From NCBI RefSeq assembly GCF_014646375.1, contig NZ_BMNI01000001.1:703949-767948 (forward strand): a stretch of 64,000 nt of DNA, read 5' to 3'. Each line of letters starts with the position of its first letter. Position 1 is the first letter of the stretch. Below are positions 52,262-61,053 of the stretch, one piece after another. Made by a program: the position numbers and the translations under genes. Below the pieces are notes generated by a model that saw only the letters and a list, made by a program, of their open reading frames with translations, made no database searches and had not been told where the DNA came from. This stretch comes from Nocardioides phosphati (lineage in GTDB: Bacteria; Actinomycetota; Actinomycetes; Propionibacteriales; Nocardioidaceae).

Positions 52262-53611
52262 TCAGTTGGCGACGCGGATGAGCTTCTTGTTGGCGAACTC
52301 CTCGATGCCGTACCGACCGAGCTCGCGACCGAAGCCGGACCGCTTGATGCCGCCGAAGGGGAGCTCGACGCCGTCGAGACCGACGCCGTTGACGAACACC
52401 ATGCCGGCCTCGATCTGGTTCGCGACGCGCATCGCCTGCTCGGGGTCGGTCGTGAAGACGTACGAGCCCAGCCCGTACGTCGTGTCGTTGGCGAGGGCGA
52501 TCGCCTCGTCCTCGGACGCCGCGCGGTACACGGTGGCGACCGGGCCGAAGAGCTCCTCGCGAGCGGCGTCCGACGTGGGGGAGAGGCCGGTGAGGACGCC
52601 CGGCGGGAACCACGCACCCTCGCGCTTGCCCTCGGTCGCCAGCGTCGCGCCGTCGGCGACGGCGCGCTGGACCTGCTCCTCGAGGCGCTCGGCCGCTGCG
52701 ACGGACGACAGGGGAGCGAGGCCGTCGGCAGCGGCGAGGACCGCCGTCGTGAGCTTCTCGACGAACGGCTCGTAGAGGGCGTCGGCCACGATGAAGCGCT
52801 TGCCGGCATTGCACGCTTGGCCGGCGTTCTCCAGGCGGGCGCCGATCGCGGCCTCGACGGTGGCGTCGAGGTCATCGGTCGAGAGGACGACGAAGGGGTC
52901 GGAGCCGCCGAGCTCGAGGACGACCTTCTTGAGGTTGCGGCCGGCGGTCTCCGCGATCGCCGCGCCGGCACGCTCCGAGCCGGTGAAGGAGACGCCTAGG
53001 ATGCGGGGGTCGGCGATCATGTCGGCGACCTGCTCGTTGGTGGCGTAGACGTTGACGTAGGCCCCTTCGGGGAAGCCCGCGTCGAGGAAGAGCTGCTCCA
53101 GCGCGGCAGCCGACTCCGGGCACTGCGGGGCGTGCTTGAGCACGATCGTGTTGCCCAGCGCGAGGTTCGGGGCGGCGAACCGGGCCACCTGGTAGTACGG
53201 GTAGTTCCAGGGCATCACGCCGAGCAGCGGCCCGATCGCCTGGCGGCGGACCAGGGCGTGGCCCTCACCGTCCAGCAGGTCGATCGGCTCGTCGGCCAGG
53301 AACCTCTCGGCGTTCTCCGCGTAGTAGGCGTAGATCGCCGCGCAGAACTCGACCTCGCCGGCGGCATCGGCGACCGGCTTGCCCATCTCGCGATGGATGA
53401 TCTCGGCGAGCTCGTCGACCCGCTCGTTGTGCAGGTCGGCGACCCGGTGCAGGAGGGCGACGCGCTCCTCCAGAGTGCTGACCTTCGACCAGGCCCGGAA
53501 CGCCTGGGTCGCAGACCCGAGCGCCGCATCGATGTCGGTGTCGGTCGCGGTCGGGTGGGTCGCTGCGACCTCGCCCGTGGCGGGGTCGGTGACGGCGTAC
53601 ATGTTCGTCAT
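52262..53611 (-). CDS. Aldehyde dehydrogenase, succinate-semialdehyde-dehydrogenase-like
   Basis: A 449-residue short-form ALDH (GabD1 size). The NAD site is GSERAGAAIAETAGRNLKKV, the general base Glu is in VVLELGGSDP, and the catalytic Cys267 is in NAGQACNAGKRF. MPWNYPYYQVARFAAP is the substrate-tunnel block. The ATG at 53611 is favoured; an in-frame start nine codons upstream is possible. It is coupled to ADH and follows the DAO-type oxidase, so it would convert the aldehyde to an acid. Confidence 0.92.
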   Translation of the reverse strand: MTNMYAVTDPATGEVAATHPTATDTDIDAALGSATQAFRAWSKVSTLEERVALLHRVADLHNERVDELAEIIHREMGKPVADAAGEVEFCAAIYAYYAENAERFLADEPIDLLDGEGHALVRRQAIGPLLGVMPWNYPYYQVARFAAPNLALGNTIVLKHAPQCPESAAALEQLFLDAGFPEGAYVNVYATNEQVADMIADPRILGVSFTGSERAGAAIAETAGRNLKKVVLELGGSDPFVVLSTDDLDATVEAAIGARLENAGQACNAGKRFIVADALYEPFVEKLTTAVLAAADGLAPLSSVAAAERLEEQVQRAVADGATLATEGKREGAWFPPGVLTGLSPTSDAAREELFGPVATVYRAASEDEAIALANDTTYGLGSYVFTTDPEQAMRVANQIEAGMVFVNGVGLDGVELPFGGIKRSGFGRELGRYGIEEFANKKLIRVAN

Positions 53612-53675
53612 GAGAGGTGCTTCCTGTTCCGCGCCCACGACCCGTCGCGTGCGCTGGTTGGGGAGTGAAGGGGTG

Positions 53676-55034
53676 TCAGGCGATCGCTACGGCTGCGCGA
53701 CGGGCGCGCCGCGCGCTGCCGTTGAACACGTCGCAGAGCCGGTCGAGGGCCCAGACGGTGCGCAGGCCGGCCGGGCTCATCATCAGGAACGGCGGGAACT
53801 TCGGCTCGTCGAGCCAGATGCCCTTGAGGTCGTCGTGCATGGTGCCGTCGACGATGTTGTCGGCGATCAGCGATCCGATGTACGGCGCCTGCGCGAGCCC
53901 GTGGCCGTTGCAGCAGCACGAGTACCAGATGTTGTCTGCGAGCTTGCCGGCCAGCGAGATCCACGACGACGTGATCGCGATCCAGCCACCCCAGGCCTGG
54001 GCCACCTTGACGTCGGCGAGCGACGGGAAGCGGGTGTGGAAGGCGTCCTCGAGCTCCTTGACCAGGCCCAGGTCCGGCGCCTTGTCCTTGGGCAGGGGGT
54101 AGCTGGTGCCGCGCTCGATCCGGCGGACGCCGATCACGATCGTGCCGCGCTCGGTGACCCGGAAGTGCTCCATGATCTGGTGCTGGCTGATCGTGCCGGT
54201 GCGGCTGGTCCAGCCGAGCGCCTCGATCCGCGCGGGGTCGATCGGCTCGGTCTCGGCCTCGATGAGGTAGGCGGGGACGGAGAGACGGTCGGGCGTGATG
54301 GCCCACTCGCCGGCGTAGGCGTTGGTGGAGAGCACGACCTTGTCGGCGATCACCGTGCCGCCCGGTGTCGCGATGACGACCTTGCCGTCGTCACGGCGGC
54401 GTACGTCGGTCACCTTGCTCTGCTCGTAGACCCGGGCCGAGGAGGAGATGACGTCGGCGCGCAACCCCCTGCAGAGCTTGCCGGGATTGAGCATGCCGCC
54501 GACGCCCTCCTTCATGCCGCCGACGAAGGCGCGGGGAATGCCGAGCTGCTCGGCCGTGCCCACGTGGCCGCGCCCACCGGCCTTCTTCAGGATCGCGGCA
54601 CAGGTCTTGATGCGGAGCATCTGGAGGGGCGAGATCGCCACCATGGCAAGGCCGTTGGGAACGTAGTCGCACGCGATGTCGAGGTCGCGGATCTTGCCCT
54701 GGAGGTACTCCGCGGCGTGGTCGGCCAGGACCACCATGCCCTTCATCTGCCGGGGGTAGAAGAGCTTGAGCATCCGCAGGTCACCGCCGGGGGCGCCGGA
54801 GATGTGACCGCCGTTGCGCGAGCTGGATCCGTAGCCCAGGAACTCCGCCTCGATCAGGACCACGTCCTGGCCGCGCTCCGCGAGCCGCATCGTCGTGCCC
54901 ATGCCGCCCACGCCGCCGCCGATCACCGCGATGTCGCACGTGACCTCGCCGCTGACGGCGGGCTGGAGGTCGGTCGGCGGGTCGATCCAGCCGCTGAAGG
55001 TGTGGAGCCTGACCTCCCGCACGTCCTGGCTCAT
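53676..55034 (-). CDS. DAO-family FAD oxidoreductase (amine-oxidising type)
   Basis: A 452-residue flavoenzyme. The N-terminal FAD motif is IAVIGGGVGGMGTTMRLAER and SSSRNGGHISGAPGG is the block shared with gamma-glutamylputrescine oxidase and other amine or N-methyl amino-acid oxidases; the C-terminal block is NIWYSCCCNGHGLAQAPYIG. The ATG at 55034 overlaps the membrane-protein stop. The substrate is unknown; ALDH next to it fits an amine giving an aldehyde. Confidence 0.85.
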   Translation of the reverse strand: MSQDVREVRLHTFSGWIDPPTDLQPAVSGEVTCDIAVIGGGVGGMGTTMRLAERGQDVVLIEAEFLGYGSSSRNGGHISGAPGGDLRMLKLFYPRQMKGMVVLADHAAEYLQGKIRDLDIACDYVPNGLAMVAISPLQMLRIKTCAAILKKAGGRGHVGTAEQLGIPRAFVGGMKEGVGGMLNPGKLCRGLRADVISSSARVYEQSKVTDVRRRDDGKVVIATPGGTVIADKVVLSTNAYAGEWAITPDRLSVPAYLIEAETEPIDPARIEALGWTSRTGTISQHQIMEHFRVTERGTIVIGVRRIERGTSYPLPKDKAPDLGLVKELEDAFHTRFPSLADVKVAQAWGGWIAITSSWISLAGKLADNIWYSCCCNGHGLAQAPYIGSLIADNIVDGTMHDDLKGIWLDEPKFPPFLMMSPAGLRTVWALDRLCDVFNGSARRARRAAVAIA

Positions 55035-55720
55035 GCCCGGGCCTCGGCAACCGGAGGTTCTGCGGCGTCGACTGCCTTGTTGTGGTCGTCGAGCTTGCGG
55101 TAGGCGAAGAAGTATGCGACGCCCTGCGAGCCCCACGTGGTGAGGGCTGCGGTGTAGAACCACGTGCGGTCAGCGTCGTCGAACCACCACGGGAAGAAGT
55201 CGTAGGTGACCGCGATGAGGCATGCCGCGAGCGTCACCAGCGTGGCCCAGAAGGCCTCCTTGCGGGCGCCGATCTGGCGCACCCGGTTGGCGAAGTAGAG
55301 GACGAACGCCGTGGTGATCAGGTTCATCACGACGTAGAAGGTCGCGACGCCGACGTGCAGGGTGTCGTCGTGCTTCCCGCCGAGCAGGATTCCGCCGATG
55401 GCCGCGAGCGAGAAGAGGCAGATGTCGACGACCGTGCCCGGCTTGTAGCGGTGGGTGACCGCCATCAGGCCGACGATGAGGATCAGCGTGGCGCCGAAGG
55501 ACCGCGAGAACGCGTCGAAGGTGTAGGCCAGGCGGTAGAAGGGGCTCTCCGTGCTGCCGCTGAAGAGCGACCAGAAGAGGAAGTTGGTCCCCGACGTGCC
55601 GACGACGGCCAGCTCCAGGCCGAGCAGGTAGTTGCCGTACGTCCGGATGAGTCGCCATCCGAAGGTGAAACAGGCCGCGATCATCCAGAGATCGGACAGC
55701 AGGAAAAGCAGAACCTTCAT
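55031..55720 (-). CDS. Polytopic membrane protein of catabolic operon (229 aa)
   Basis: About seven membrane helices (LLFLLSDLWMIAACFTFGW, LILIVGLMAVTHRYKPGTVV, and YFANRVRQIGARKEAFW). Start ATG 55720. It is first in the minus operon and coupled by ATGA to the FAD oxidase. No family recognised; it could be a carrier or a membrane partner. Confidence 0.7.
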   Translation of the reverse strand: MKVLLFLLSDLWMIAACFTFGWRLIRTYGNYLLGLELAVVGTSGTNFLFWSLFSGSTESPFYRLAYTFDAFSRSFGATLILIVGLMAVTHRYKPGTVVDICLFSLAAIGGILLGGKHDDTLHVGVATFYVVMNLITTAFVLYFANRVRQIGARKEAFWATLVTLAACLIAVTYDFFPWWFDDADRTWFYTAALTTWGSQGVAYFFAYRKLDDHNKAVDAAEPPVAEARA

Positions 55721-55753
55721 CGGTCTCGCCCCTTCACTCTCATGTTCAAAAGA

Positions 55754-55789
55754 CTTGATCAGATGATCGAGAGTGTGGTGTGCGACACC
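55754..55789. promoter_or_regulatory. Two palindromes in the divergent promoter region
   Basis: CTTGATCA-GA-TGATCGAG (55754-55771, 7 of 8 arm bases paired) and GGTGT-GCG-ACACC (55777-55789, perfect) lie between the divergent catabolic operons (55720 minus, 55950 plus). They are well placed to act as operators for both. Confidence 0.45.
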
Positions 55790-55949
55790 GGGTGTCAATG
55801 GCTTTGCGGGGCTGGACAGGCGTGCTGGACGAAGTGGGTGCACGGTGCACCGTCGTCGTCCCAAGCAGGTGCGCGCTGTCGTTGTGGCTGCGCCGCGTGC
55901 TCGTGACAGTGGGTCGCATCAGCAATGGCGCGACGAGGAGTGGGCACCC

Positions 55950-57485
55950 ATGGCAACAGTGATCTCAGAGGCGGTCGAGCAGCTCGACATCGTCATCATC
56001 GGAGCAGGAATCTCCGGAATCGGCGCGGCGACCTACTTCACCCGCGAGCTCCCGGGACGGTCGATCGCCGTCCTCGAGGGACGCGACGACATCGGCGGCA
56101 CGTGGGACCTCTTCCGCTACCCGGGCATCCGGTCGGACTCCGACCTGCACACGTTCGGCTACGAGTTCAAGCCGTGGCGCCACGAGCACGCCATCGCGGA
56201 CGCGCACCTGATCAAGGACTACCTCCAGGAGACCGCGGACGAGAACGGGGTCACGCAGCTGATCCGCTTCCGCCACAAGGTCGTCCGGGCGGACTGGTCG
56301 ACGGAGGACGCGCTCTGGACGCTCACGGTCGAGGTGACGGACGGCGGCACCGGTGAGACCACCACCCGGCTGATCCGCACGGAGTGGGTCTTCGCCGCGA
56401 CCGGCTACTACAAGTACGACGAGGGCTTCTCGCCCGAGTTCCCCGAGCGCGACGCTTTCGGTGGCGTGGTGGTCCATCCGCAGCACTGGCCCGAGGACCT
56501 GGACTACACCGGCAAGAAGGTGGTCATCATCGGCAGCGGCGCAACCGCCGTGACGATGGTGCCGGCGATGCTCACCGGCCCGGGTGCGGCCGCGCACGTG
56601 ACGATGTTGCAGCGCACGCCGACGTACATCATGTCGATGCCGCGGGTCGACAGCATGGCCCTCACCCTCACGAAGCTGCTCGGTGAGGAGCGCGGCTACG
56701 CCGCCACCCGCTTCAAGAACATCTGGATGGAGCGCGCCGTGGTCAAGGGCCTCCGTCGGTTCCCGAACGCGGGCCGGAAGCTCATCCGCCACGAGAACGT
56801 CAAGCGCCTTCCCCAGGGCTTCGACGTCGACAAGCACTTCAACCCGCCGTACAACCCCTGGGACCAGCGCCTCTGCCTGGCTCCGGACGGCGACTTCTTC
56901 GACGCCATCAAGCGCGGCGACGCCTCCGTCGTGACCGACCGGATCCTCCGCTTCAGCGAGCGCGGCATCGTGCTCGAGTCGGGCGAGGAGCTCGAGGCCG
57001 ACATCATCGTGACCGCCACCGGCCTCAACATGCAGCTCTTCGGCGGCATGCCGATCGTCGTCGACGGTGAGAAGGTCGACCTCGCCCAGTCCGTGGCCTA
57101 CCGCGGAATGCTCCTGAGCGGCATCCCGAACTGGGCCATGGCCATCGGCTACACGACCTCGTCGTGGACGCTGAAGGTGAGCCTCATGTGCCGCTACTTC
57201 ATCGACCTGCTCCGCCACATGGAGGAGAACGGCTACCACGAGGCGGTCCCGGTGCCACAGCCCGGCATGGAGCACCGCCCGGTGATGGACCTCGCCTCCG
57301 GCTACGCCAGGCGCGGAGCACCCTTCCTGCCGAAGCAGGGCACGACGCCGCCGTGGCGGATGTCGATGTCCTACCAGGAGGACGCGAAGCTGCTCCGCGG
57401 CCCGGTCTTCGACGAGCACCTCAGGTTCAGCACCCGCCCGGTCTCGACGGTGGGTTCCGAGGAGCGGAGGACGGTCCATGTCTGA
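55950..57485 (+). CDS. Baeyer-Villiger monooxygenase, EtaA-like
   Basis: A 511-residue FAD/NADPH monooxygenase. The FAD motif is IIGAGISGIGAATYF. The Baeyer-Villiger fingerprint FGGVVVHPQHWP (FxGxxxHxxxW[PD]) is at about residues 170-181, and the NADPH fold is VVIIGSGATAVTMVPAM. Such enzymes turn ketones into esters or lactones; EtaA is the mycobacterial relative. The ATG at 55950 follows GAGGAG by about eight bases. It is the first gene of a plus operon with a hydrolase and an amine oxidase. Confidence 0.92.
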   Translation: MATVISEAVEQLDIVIIGAGISGIGAATYFTRELPGRSIAVLEGRDDIGGTWDLFRYPGIRSDSDLHTFGYEFKPWRHEHAIADAHLIKDYLQETADENGVTQLIRFRHKVVRADWSTEDALWTLTVEVTDGGTGETTTRLIRTEWVFAATGYYKYDEGFSPEFPERDAFGGVVVHPQHWPEDLDYTGKKVVIIGSGATAVTMVPAMLTGPGAAAHVTMLQRTPTYIMSMPRVDSMALTLTKLLGEERGYAATRFKNIWMERAVVKGLRRFPNAGRKLIRHENVKRLPQGFDVDKHFNPPYNPWDQRLCLAPDGDFFDAIKRGDASVVTDRILRFSERGIVLESGEELEADIIVTATGLNMQLFGGMPIVVDGEKVDLAQSVAYRGMLLSGIPNWAMAIGYTTSSWTLKVSLMCRYFIDLLRHMEENGYHEAVPVPQPGMEHRPVMDLASGYARRGAPFLPKQGTTPPWRMSMSYQEDAKLLRGPVFDEHLRFSTRPVSTVGSEERRTVHV

Positions 57486-58416
57486 GGTGACGGAGGTGGA
57501 GGGGGTGGACCAGTTCGCCCAGCTCGCCTCAGGGATCCGGATCTGCTTCCGTGACCACGGCTCCGGGACCGATCCGGCGATCCTGCTGGTGGCCGGTCTG
57601 GGGGAGGACCAGACCTTCTGGGGCGACTCGTTCGTGGCCTCCCTCGTCGCACGGGGCTACCGCGTGATCACGATGGACAACCGTGACGTCGGCCAGTCGA
57701 CGTTCGTCACGACGCCGCCGCCGGGCATCCTGCGCCAGGCCTTCGCACGGCCGCGTCAGGACGGCTACACCCTCGCCGACATGGCACGGGACTGCGTGGG
57801 GGTGCTCGATCATCTCGGCATCGAGCAGGTGCACCTCGTCGGTCGCTCGATGGGCGGCATGATCGCGCAGACCGTCGCGGCCACGTCCCCGCAGCGTGTC
57901 CTGTCGCTGACCTCGATCTACTCCACGACGGGCTCGACGAAGGTCGGTCAGCCCGCGAAGTCGACGATCCGCCTGCTCGTGACGGCCCCGGCCCTCAGGA
58001 CGCGCACCGACGCCGTGCGCGCGCACCTGCGGCTGACGCAGCACATCGCGGGGTCGGCGTACCCGATCGACGACGCCGAGGAGGCGCGGATCGCCGCACG
58101 TGGCTGGGACCGCAGCGCCGGGGACCCGGCCGACGGCGTCGCCCGGCAGATCCAGGCGATCCAGCGCTCCGGCGACCGCACGGCCCAGCTGCGCACCATC
58201 ACGGCACCCACCCTCGTCATCCACGGCGACCGCGACCTCATGGTCGCGCCGAGCGGTGGCGTGGCGAGCGCCGCGGCGATCCCGTCGGCACAGCACGTGG
58301 TGATCCCCGGCATGGGCCACCACATCCCCGCATCACTCGTCGAACCCATCACGCGGTACATCGCCGGACAGGCCGACCGCGTCACCGCAGGAGGAAACCA
58401 TGTCGAAATCTCGTGA
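57478..58416 (+). CDS. Alpha/beta hydrolase (possible lactone or ester hydrolase)
   Basis: A 312-residue enzyme. The nucleophile elbow is GRSMGG with Ser124; the acid is in VIHGDRDLMV and the histidine in GMGHHIP (His281). It overlaps the monooxygenase gene by 8 bp and the amine oxidase gene by 17 bp. A hydrolase coupled to a Baeyer-Villiger enzyme usually opens the ester or lactone it makes. Confidence 0.9.
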   Translation: MSEVTEVEGVDQFAQLASGIRICFRDHGSGTDPAILLVAGLGEDQTFWGDSFVASLVARGYRVITMDNRDVGQSTFVTTPPPGILRQAFARPRQDGYTLADMARDCVGVLDHLGIEQVHLVGRSMGGMIAQTVAATSPQRVLSLTSIYSTTGSTKVGQPAKSTIRLLVTAPALRTRTDAVRAHLRLTQHIAGSAYPIDDAEEARIAARGWDRSAGDPADGVARQIQAIQRSGDRTAQLRTITAPTLVIHGDRDLMVAPSGGVASAAAIPSAQHVVIPGMGHHIPASLVEPITRYIAGQADRVTAGGNHVEIS

Positions 58417-59788
58417 CGTCGCAGCCATGCCGGCGTACGCCGATGTCGTGATCGTCGGGGCCGGCTTCGCCGGTCTCAGTGCCGCGGACCGGCTCAGCAG
58501 CCTGGGCCACTCCGTCCTCGTGCTCGAGGGCCGCGACCGCGTGGGCGGCCGCTCCTTCACCGGCGAGGTCGCCGGCGTGAAGGTCGACCTTGGCGCCACC
58601 TGGGTCTCGAAGCGGCACAGCGCCATCCGCAACCTCGCCGAGCGCATGGGGTGCACGACGACGCCGCAGTTCAGCCAGGGGCGCAACGTCCTGTGGCTGG
58701 CCAAGCGGCGGCACACCTACAACGGCACCATCCCCAAGCTCTCGCCGGCCACCCTGGTGAACATGGGCCGGATCCAGCTGGCTCTCGACAAGCTGGCGAG
58801 CACCATCAACCCCGACGCCCCCTGGGCCTCCCCGCGCGCCGCCGAGTTCGATGCCATCTCGTTCGAGGAGTGGCTGGACCGCAAGCGCGCCCGGGCGACC
58901 ACCCGCGCGATGATGACCATCGTCTCGAAGGTGGAGTGGGGCTGCCAGCCCAGCGACGTGTCGCTGCTGCACGTGCTGCGCACCATCCGAGCCTTCGGTG
59001 GCTTCGACCACATGCTCGACAACGAGGGTGGCATGCAGGACGAGCGGTATCGCGAGACCACGCAGGAGATCGCCGTCCGGCTCGCCGCATCCCTCGGTGA
59101 CCGCGTGGTCACCGACGCCCCCGTCCGCCGCATCGAGCAGGACGACACCGGTGTCACGGTCTTCACCGACACGGCGCAGGTCGAGGCGACGTACGCGATC
59201 GTCACGACGGCCACCGAGCACCGGCTGGGCATCGATTTCGAGCCGGCGTTGCCCGAAGTGGCGCAGGGACTCGCCCGGTCCTGGGGGCTGGGCAAGCTCA
59301 GCAAGGCCTTCGTGGCGTACGACCGGCCGTTCTGGCGCACCAACGGCCTCTCGGGTGAGGCCGTGACGGACACCGGGGCGGTCTTCATCACCTACGACGT
59401 CTCGCCCGACCCGGCAGGGCCGGGCATCCTCATGGCGTTCTGCGACCCGCGCGTGTTCGACACGCATCCGCCGGAGGTTCGACGCGAGATGGTCGTGCGG
59501 CAGCTGACCGACCTCTACGGGCCGCATGCCGCGAATCCGATCGACTACATCGACCACTGCTGGAACCTCGAGCCGTTCGCCCCGGGCGGACCGAACCCTG
59601 TCGTCGCTCCCCACGCAGCGCTGCGATACGGCCCGGCCCTGACCGAGCCCCACGGGCGGATCCACTGGGCCGGCACCGAGACGGCGGGCGAGTGGACCGG
59701 GAGCATGAACGGCGCTGTGCTCACGGGTCTGCGCGCAGCGGAGCGGATCGCCGCCCGTCTGAGGGTCGACCACGGAGTGCTCGCATAA
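58400..59788 (+). CDS. Flavin monoamine oxidase family protein
   Basis: A 462-residue enzyme. The FAD motif is VIVGAGFAGLSAADRL with GRDRVGGRSFTG, and the C-terminal FAD block is HWAGTETAGEWTGSMNGAVL. No covalent-flavin cysteine is seen, so flavin is probably non-covalent as in bacterial amine oxidases. It could turn an amine into a ketone or aldehyde for the preceding monooxygenase. GGAGG precedes the ATG. Confidence 0.9.
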   Translation: MSKSRDVAAMPAYADVVIVGAGFAGLSAADRLSSLGHSVLVLEGRDRVGGRSFTGEVAGVKVDLGATWVSKRHSAIRNLAERMGCTTTPQFSQGRNVLWLAKRRHTYNGTIPKLSPATLVNMGRIQLALDKLASTINPDAPWASPRAAEFDAISFEEWLDRKRARATTRAMMTIVSKVEWGCQPSDVSLLHVLRTIRAFGGFDHMLDNEGGMQDERYRETTQEIAVRLAASLGDRVVTDAPVRRIEQDDTGVTVFTDTAQVEATYAIVTTATEHRLGIDFEPALPEVAQGLARSWGLGKLSKAFVAYDRPFWRTNGLSGEAVTDTGAVFITYDVSPDPAGPGILMAFCDPRVFDTHPPEVRREMVVRQLTDLYGPHAANPIDYIDHCWNLEPFAPGGPNPVVAPHAALRYGPALTEPHGRIHWAGTETAGEWTGSMNGAVLTGLRAAERIAARLRVDHGVLA

Positions 59789-59826
59789 CTGTTCCGGCAC
59801 CACCGGAGCACGGCAGACTGCCGTTC

Positions 59827-61053
59827 ATGGAACAACTGTGGCCGCTTCCTTCGCCGGAGGCCGCGGACGTGATCAGGGCAGTCTGCCAGGTGCTCGTCGC
59901 CGAGGCGGACGAGCTGACCGATGTGCTGACGGGGCCGGCGCGCGTGGCCCAGAACGATCCCGCGCTCGATTCCGATGCGTCGCTGGCGGTCGAGGACCGG
60001 CAGCTCAACCGCTCCGATCTGCTGCAGTGGCTGACCTCCAACATCCAGCATCCCGGCCGTCGCGTGGACCCCTACCTGGGCCCGCGGGCCACGGCGTACA
60101 TCCGTGACCTGGCGGCGCGCGGCCTGGCTCCGGACTTCGCCAACGGCTGGCGCGCAGCCCTCGCGGTCGCGTGGCGGCACTGGCTCACGCAGTGTGTCGC
60201 CACCTGCACCGACCCGGACCTCCTGGTCGACGTCCTGGACATCACGGCCCAGTCGATGGGGCAGTACGCCGTCGACTGGTTCGGGGTGCTGCGTGAGGCC
60301 AGCCTCGCCGATGCGCTGGGCAATGCCGATGCCGGTGCGATCGCGATGATCCAGACGATCGCCAGCGGCACCTCCATCCCGCAGGAGTACGCCGAGGGGC
60401 GGCTCAACTACCGCCTCGCGCGTCCCCACCAGGCGCTCGTGCTCTGGGTCGACGATCCCGAGCACGTGGACGCCCTCGAGGACGTCGTGACGGCGCTGCG
60501 CACCTCGCCCGCCGGGCGCAATGCGCTCGTCGCACGCGCGAGCACCACGTCACGCTGGATCTGGCTCTCCGGCAACACCGCGCCCGACCTGCACCACATC
60601 GAGAAGCTGATCACCGGCAGTCCGTTCGTGCGGACCGCGGTCGGCCGGCGCGGGCCGGGGCTCGACGGTTTCCGCTCGAGCCACCAGGACGCCCTGGCGG
60701 CCCAGGCGATGATCGTCAGGCTCGGCTCGCGCCGACGCTTCACGGCGTACGCCGACGTCGAGCTGATCGACACGCTGACGAAGGACCGCGCGAGTGCGCG
60801 CCGGTTCGTCGTGCACACGCTCGGACCGCTCGCGGAGGCGGACGAGGCGTTGCGCCAGACCCTGCTGACCTACGTGCAGTGTGGCTTCAACACCACGCGC
60901 GCTGCAGCGACGCTCTACGCCCACCGGAACACCGTCGAGAGGCGGGTCTCGCGGGCCAACGAGCTGTCGACCGTGAAGGTCGAGGAGAACCCGACCCACG
61001 TCGCCGCGGCCCTGCTCGTGCTCGATGTCGCGCCCGACATCGCCTCCGACTAG
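59827..61053 (+). CDS. PucR/CdaR-type regulator of the amine/BVMO cluster
   Basis: A 408-residue regulator with an N-terminal helical domain, a middle GGDEF-like part and a C-terminal helix-turn-helix (CGFNTTRAAATLYAHRNTVE, RRVSRANELS). It follows the amine oxidase by 38 bp and converges on an MFS gene, so it is likely to be the local regulator. The palindromes at 55754-55789 are candidate targets. Confidence 0.83.
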   Translation: MEQLWPLPSPEAADVIRAVCQVLVAEADELTDVLTGPARVAQNDPALDSDASLAVEDRQLNRSDLLQWLTSNIQHPGRRVDPYLGPRATAYIRDLAARGLAPDFANGWRAALAVAWRHWLTQCVATCTDPDLLVDVLDITAQSMGQYAVDWFGVLREASLADALGNADAGAIAMIQTIASGTSIPQEYAEGRLNYRLARPHQALVLWVDDPEHVDALEDVVTALRTSPAGRNALVARASTTSRWIWLSGNTAPDLHHIEKLITGSPFVRTAVGRRGPGLDGFRSSHQDALAAQAMIVRLGSRRRFTAYADVELIDTLTKDRASARRFVVHTLGPLAEADEALRQTLLTYVQCGFNTTRAAATLYAHRNTVERRVSRANELSTVKVEENPTHVAAALLVLDVAPDIASD

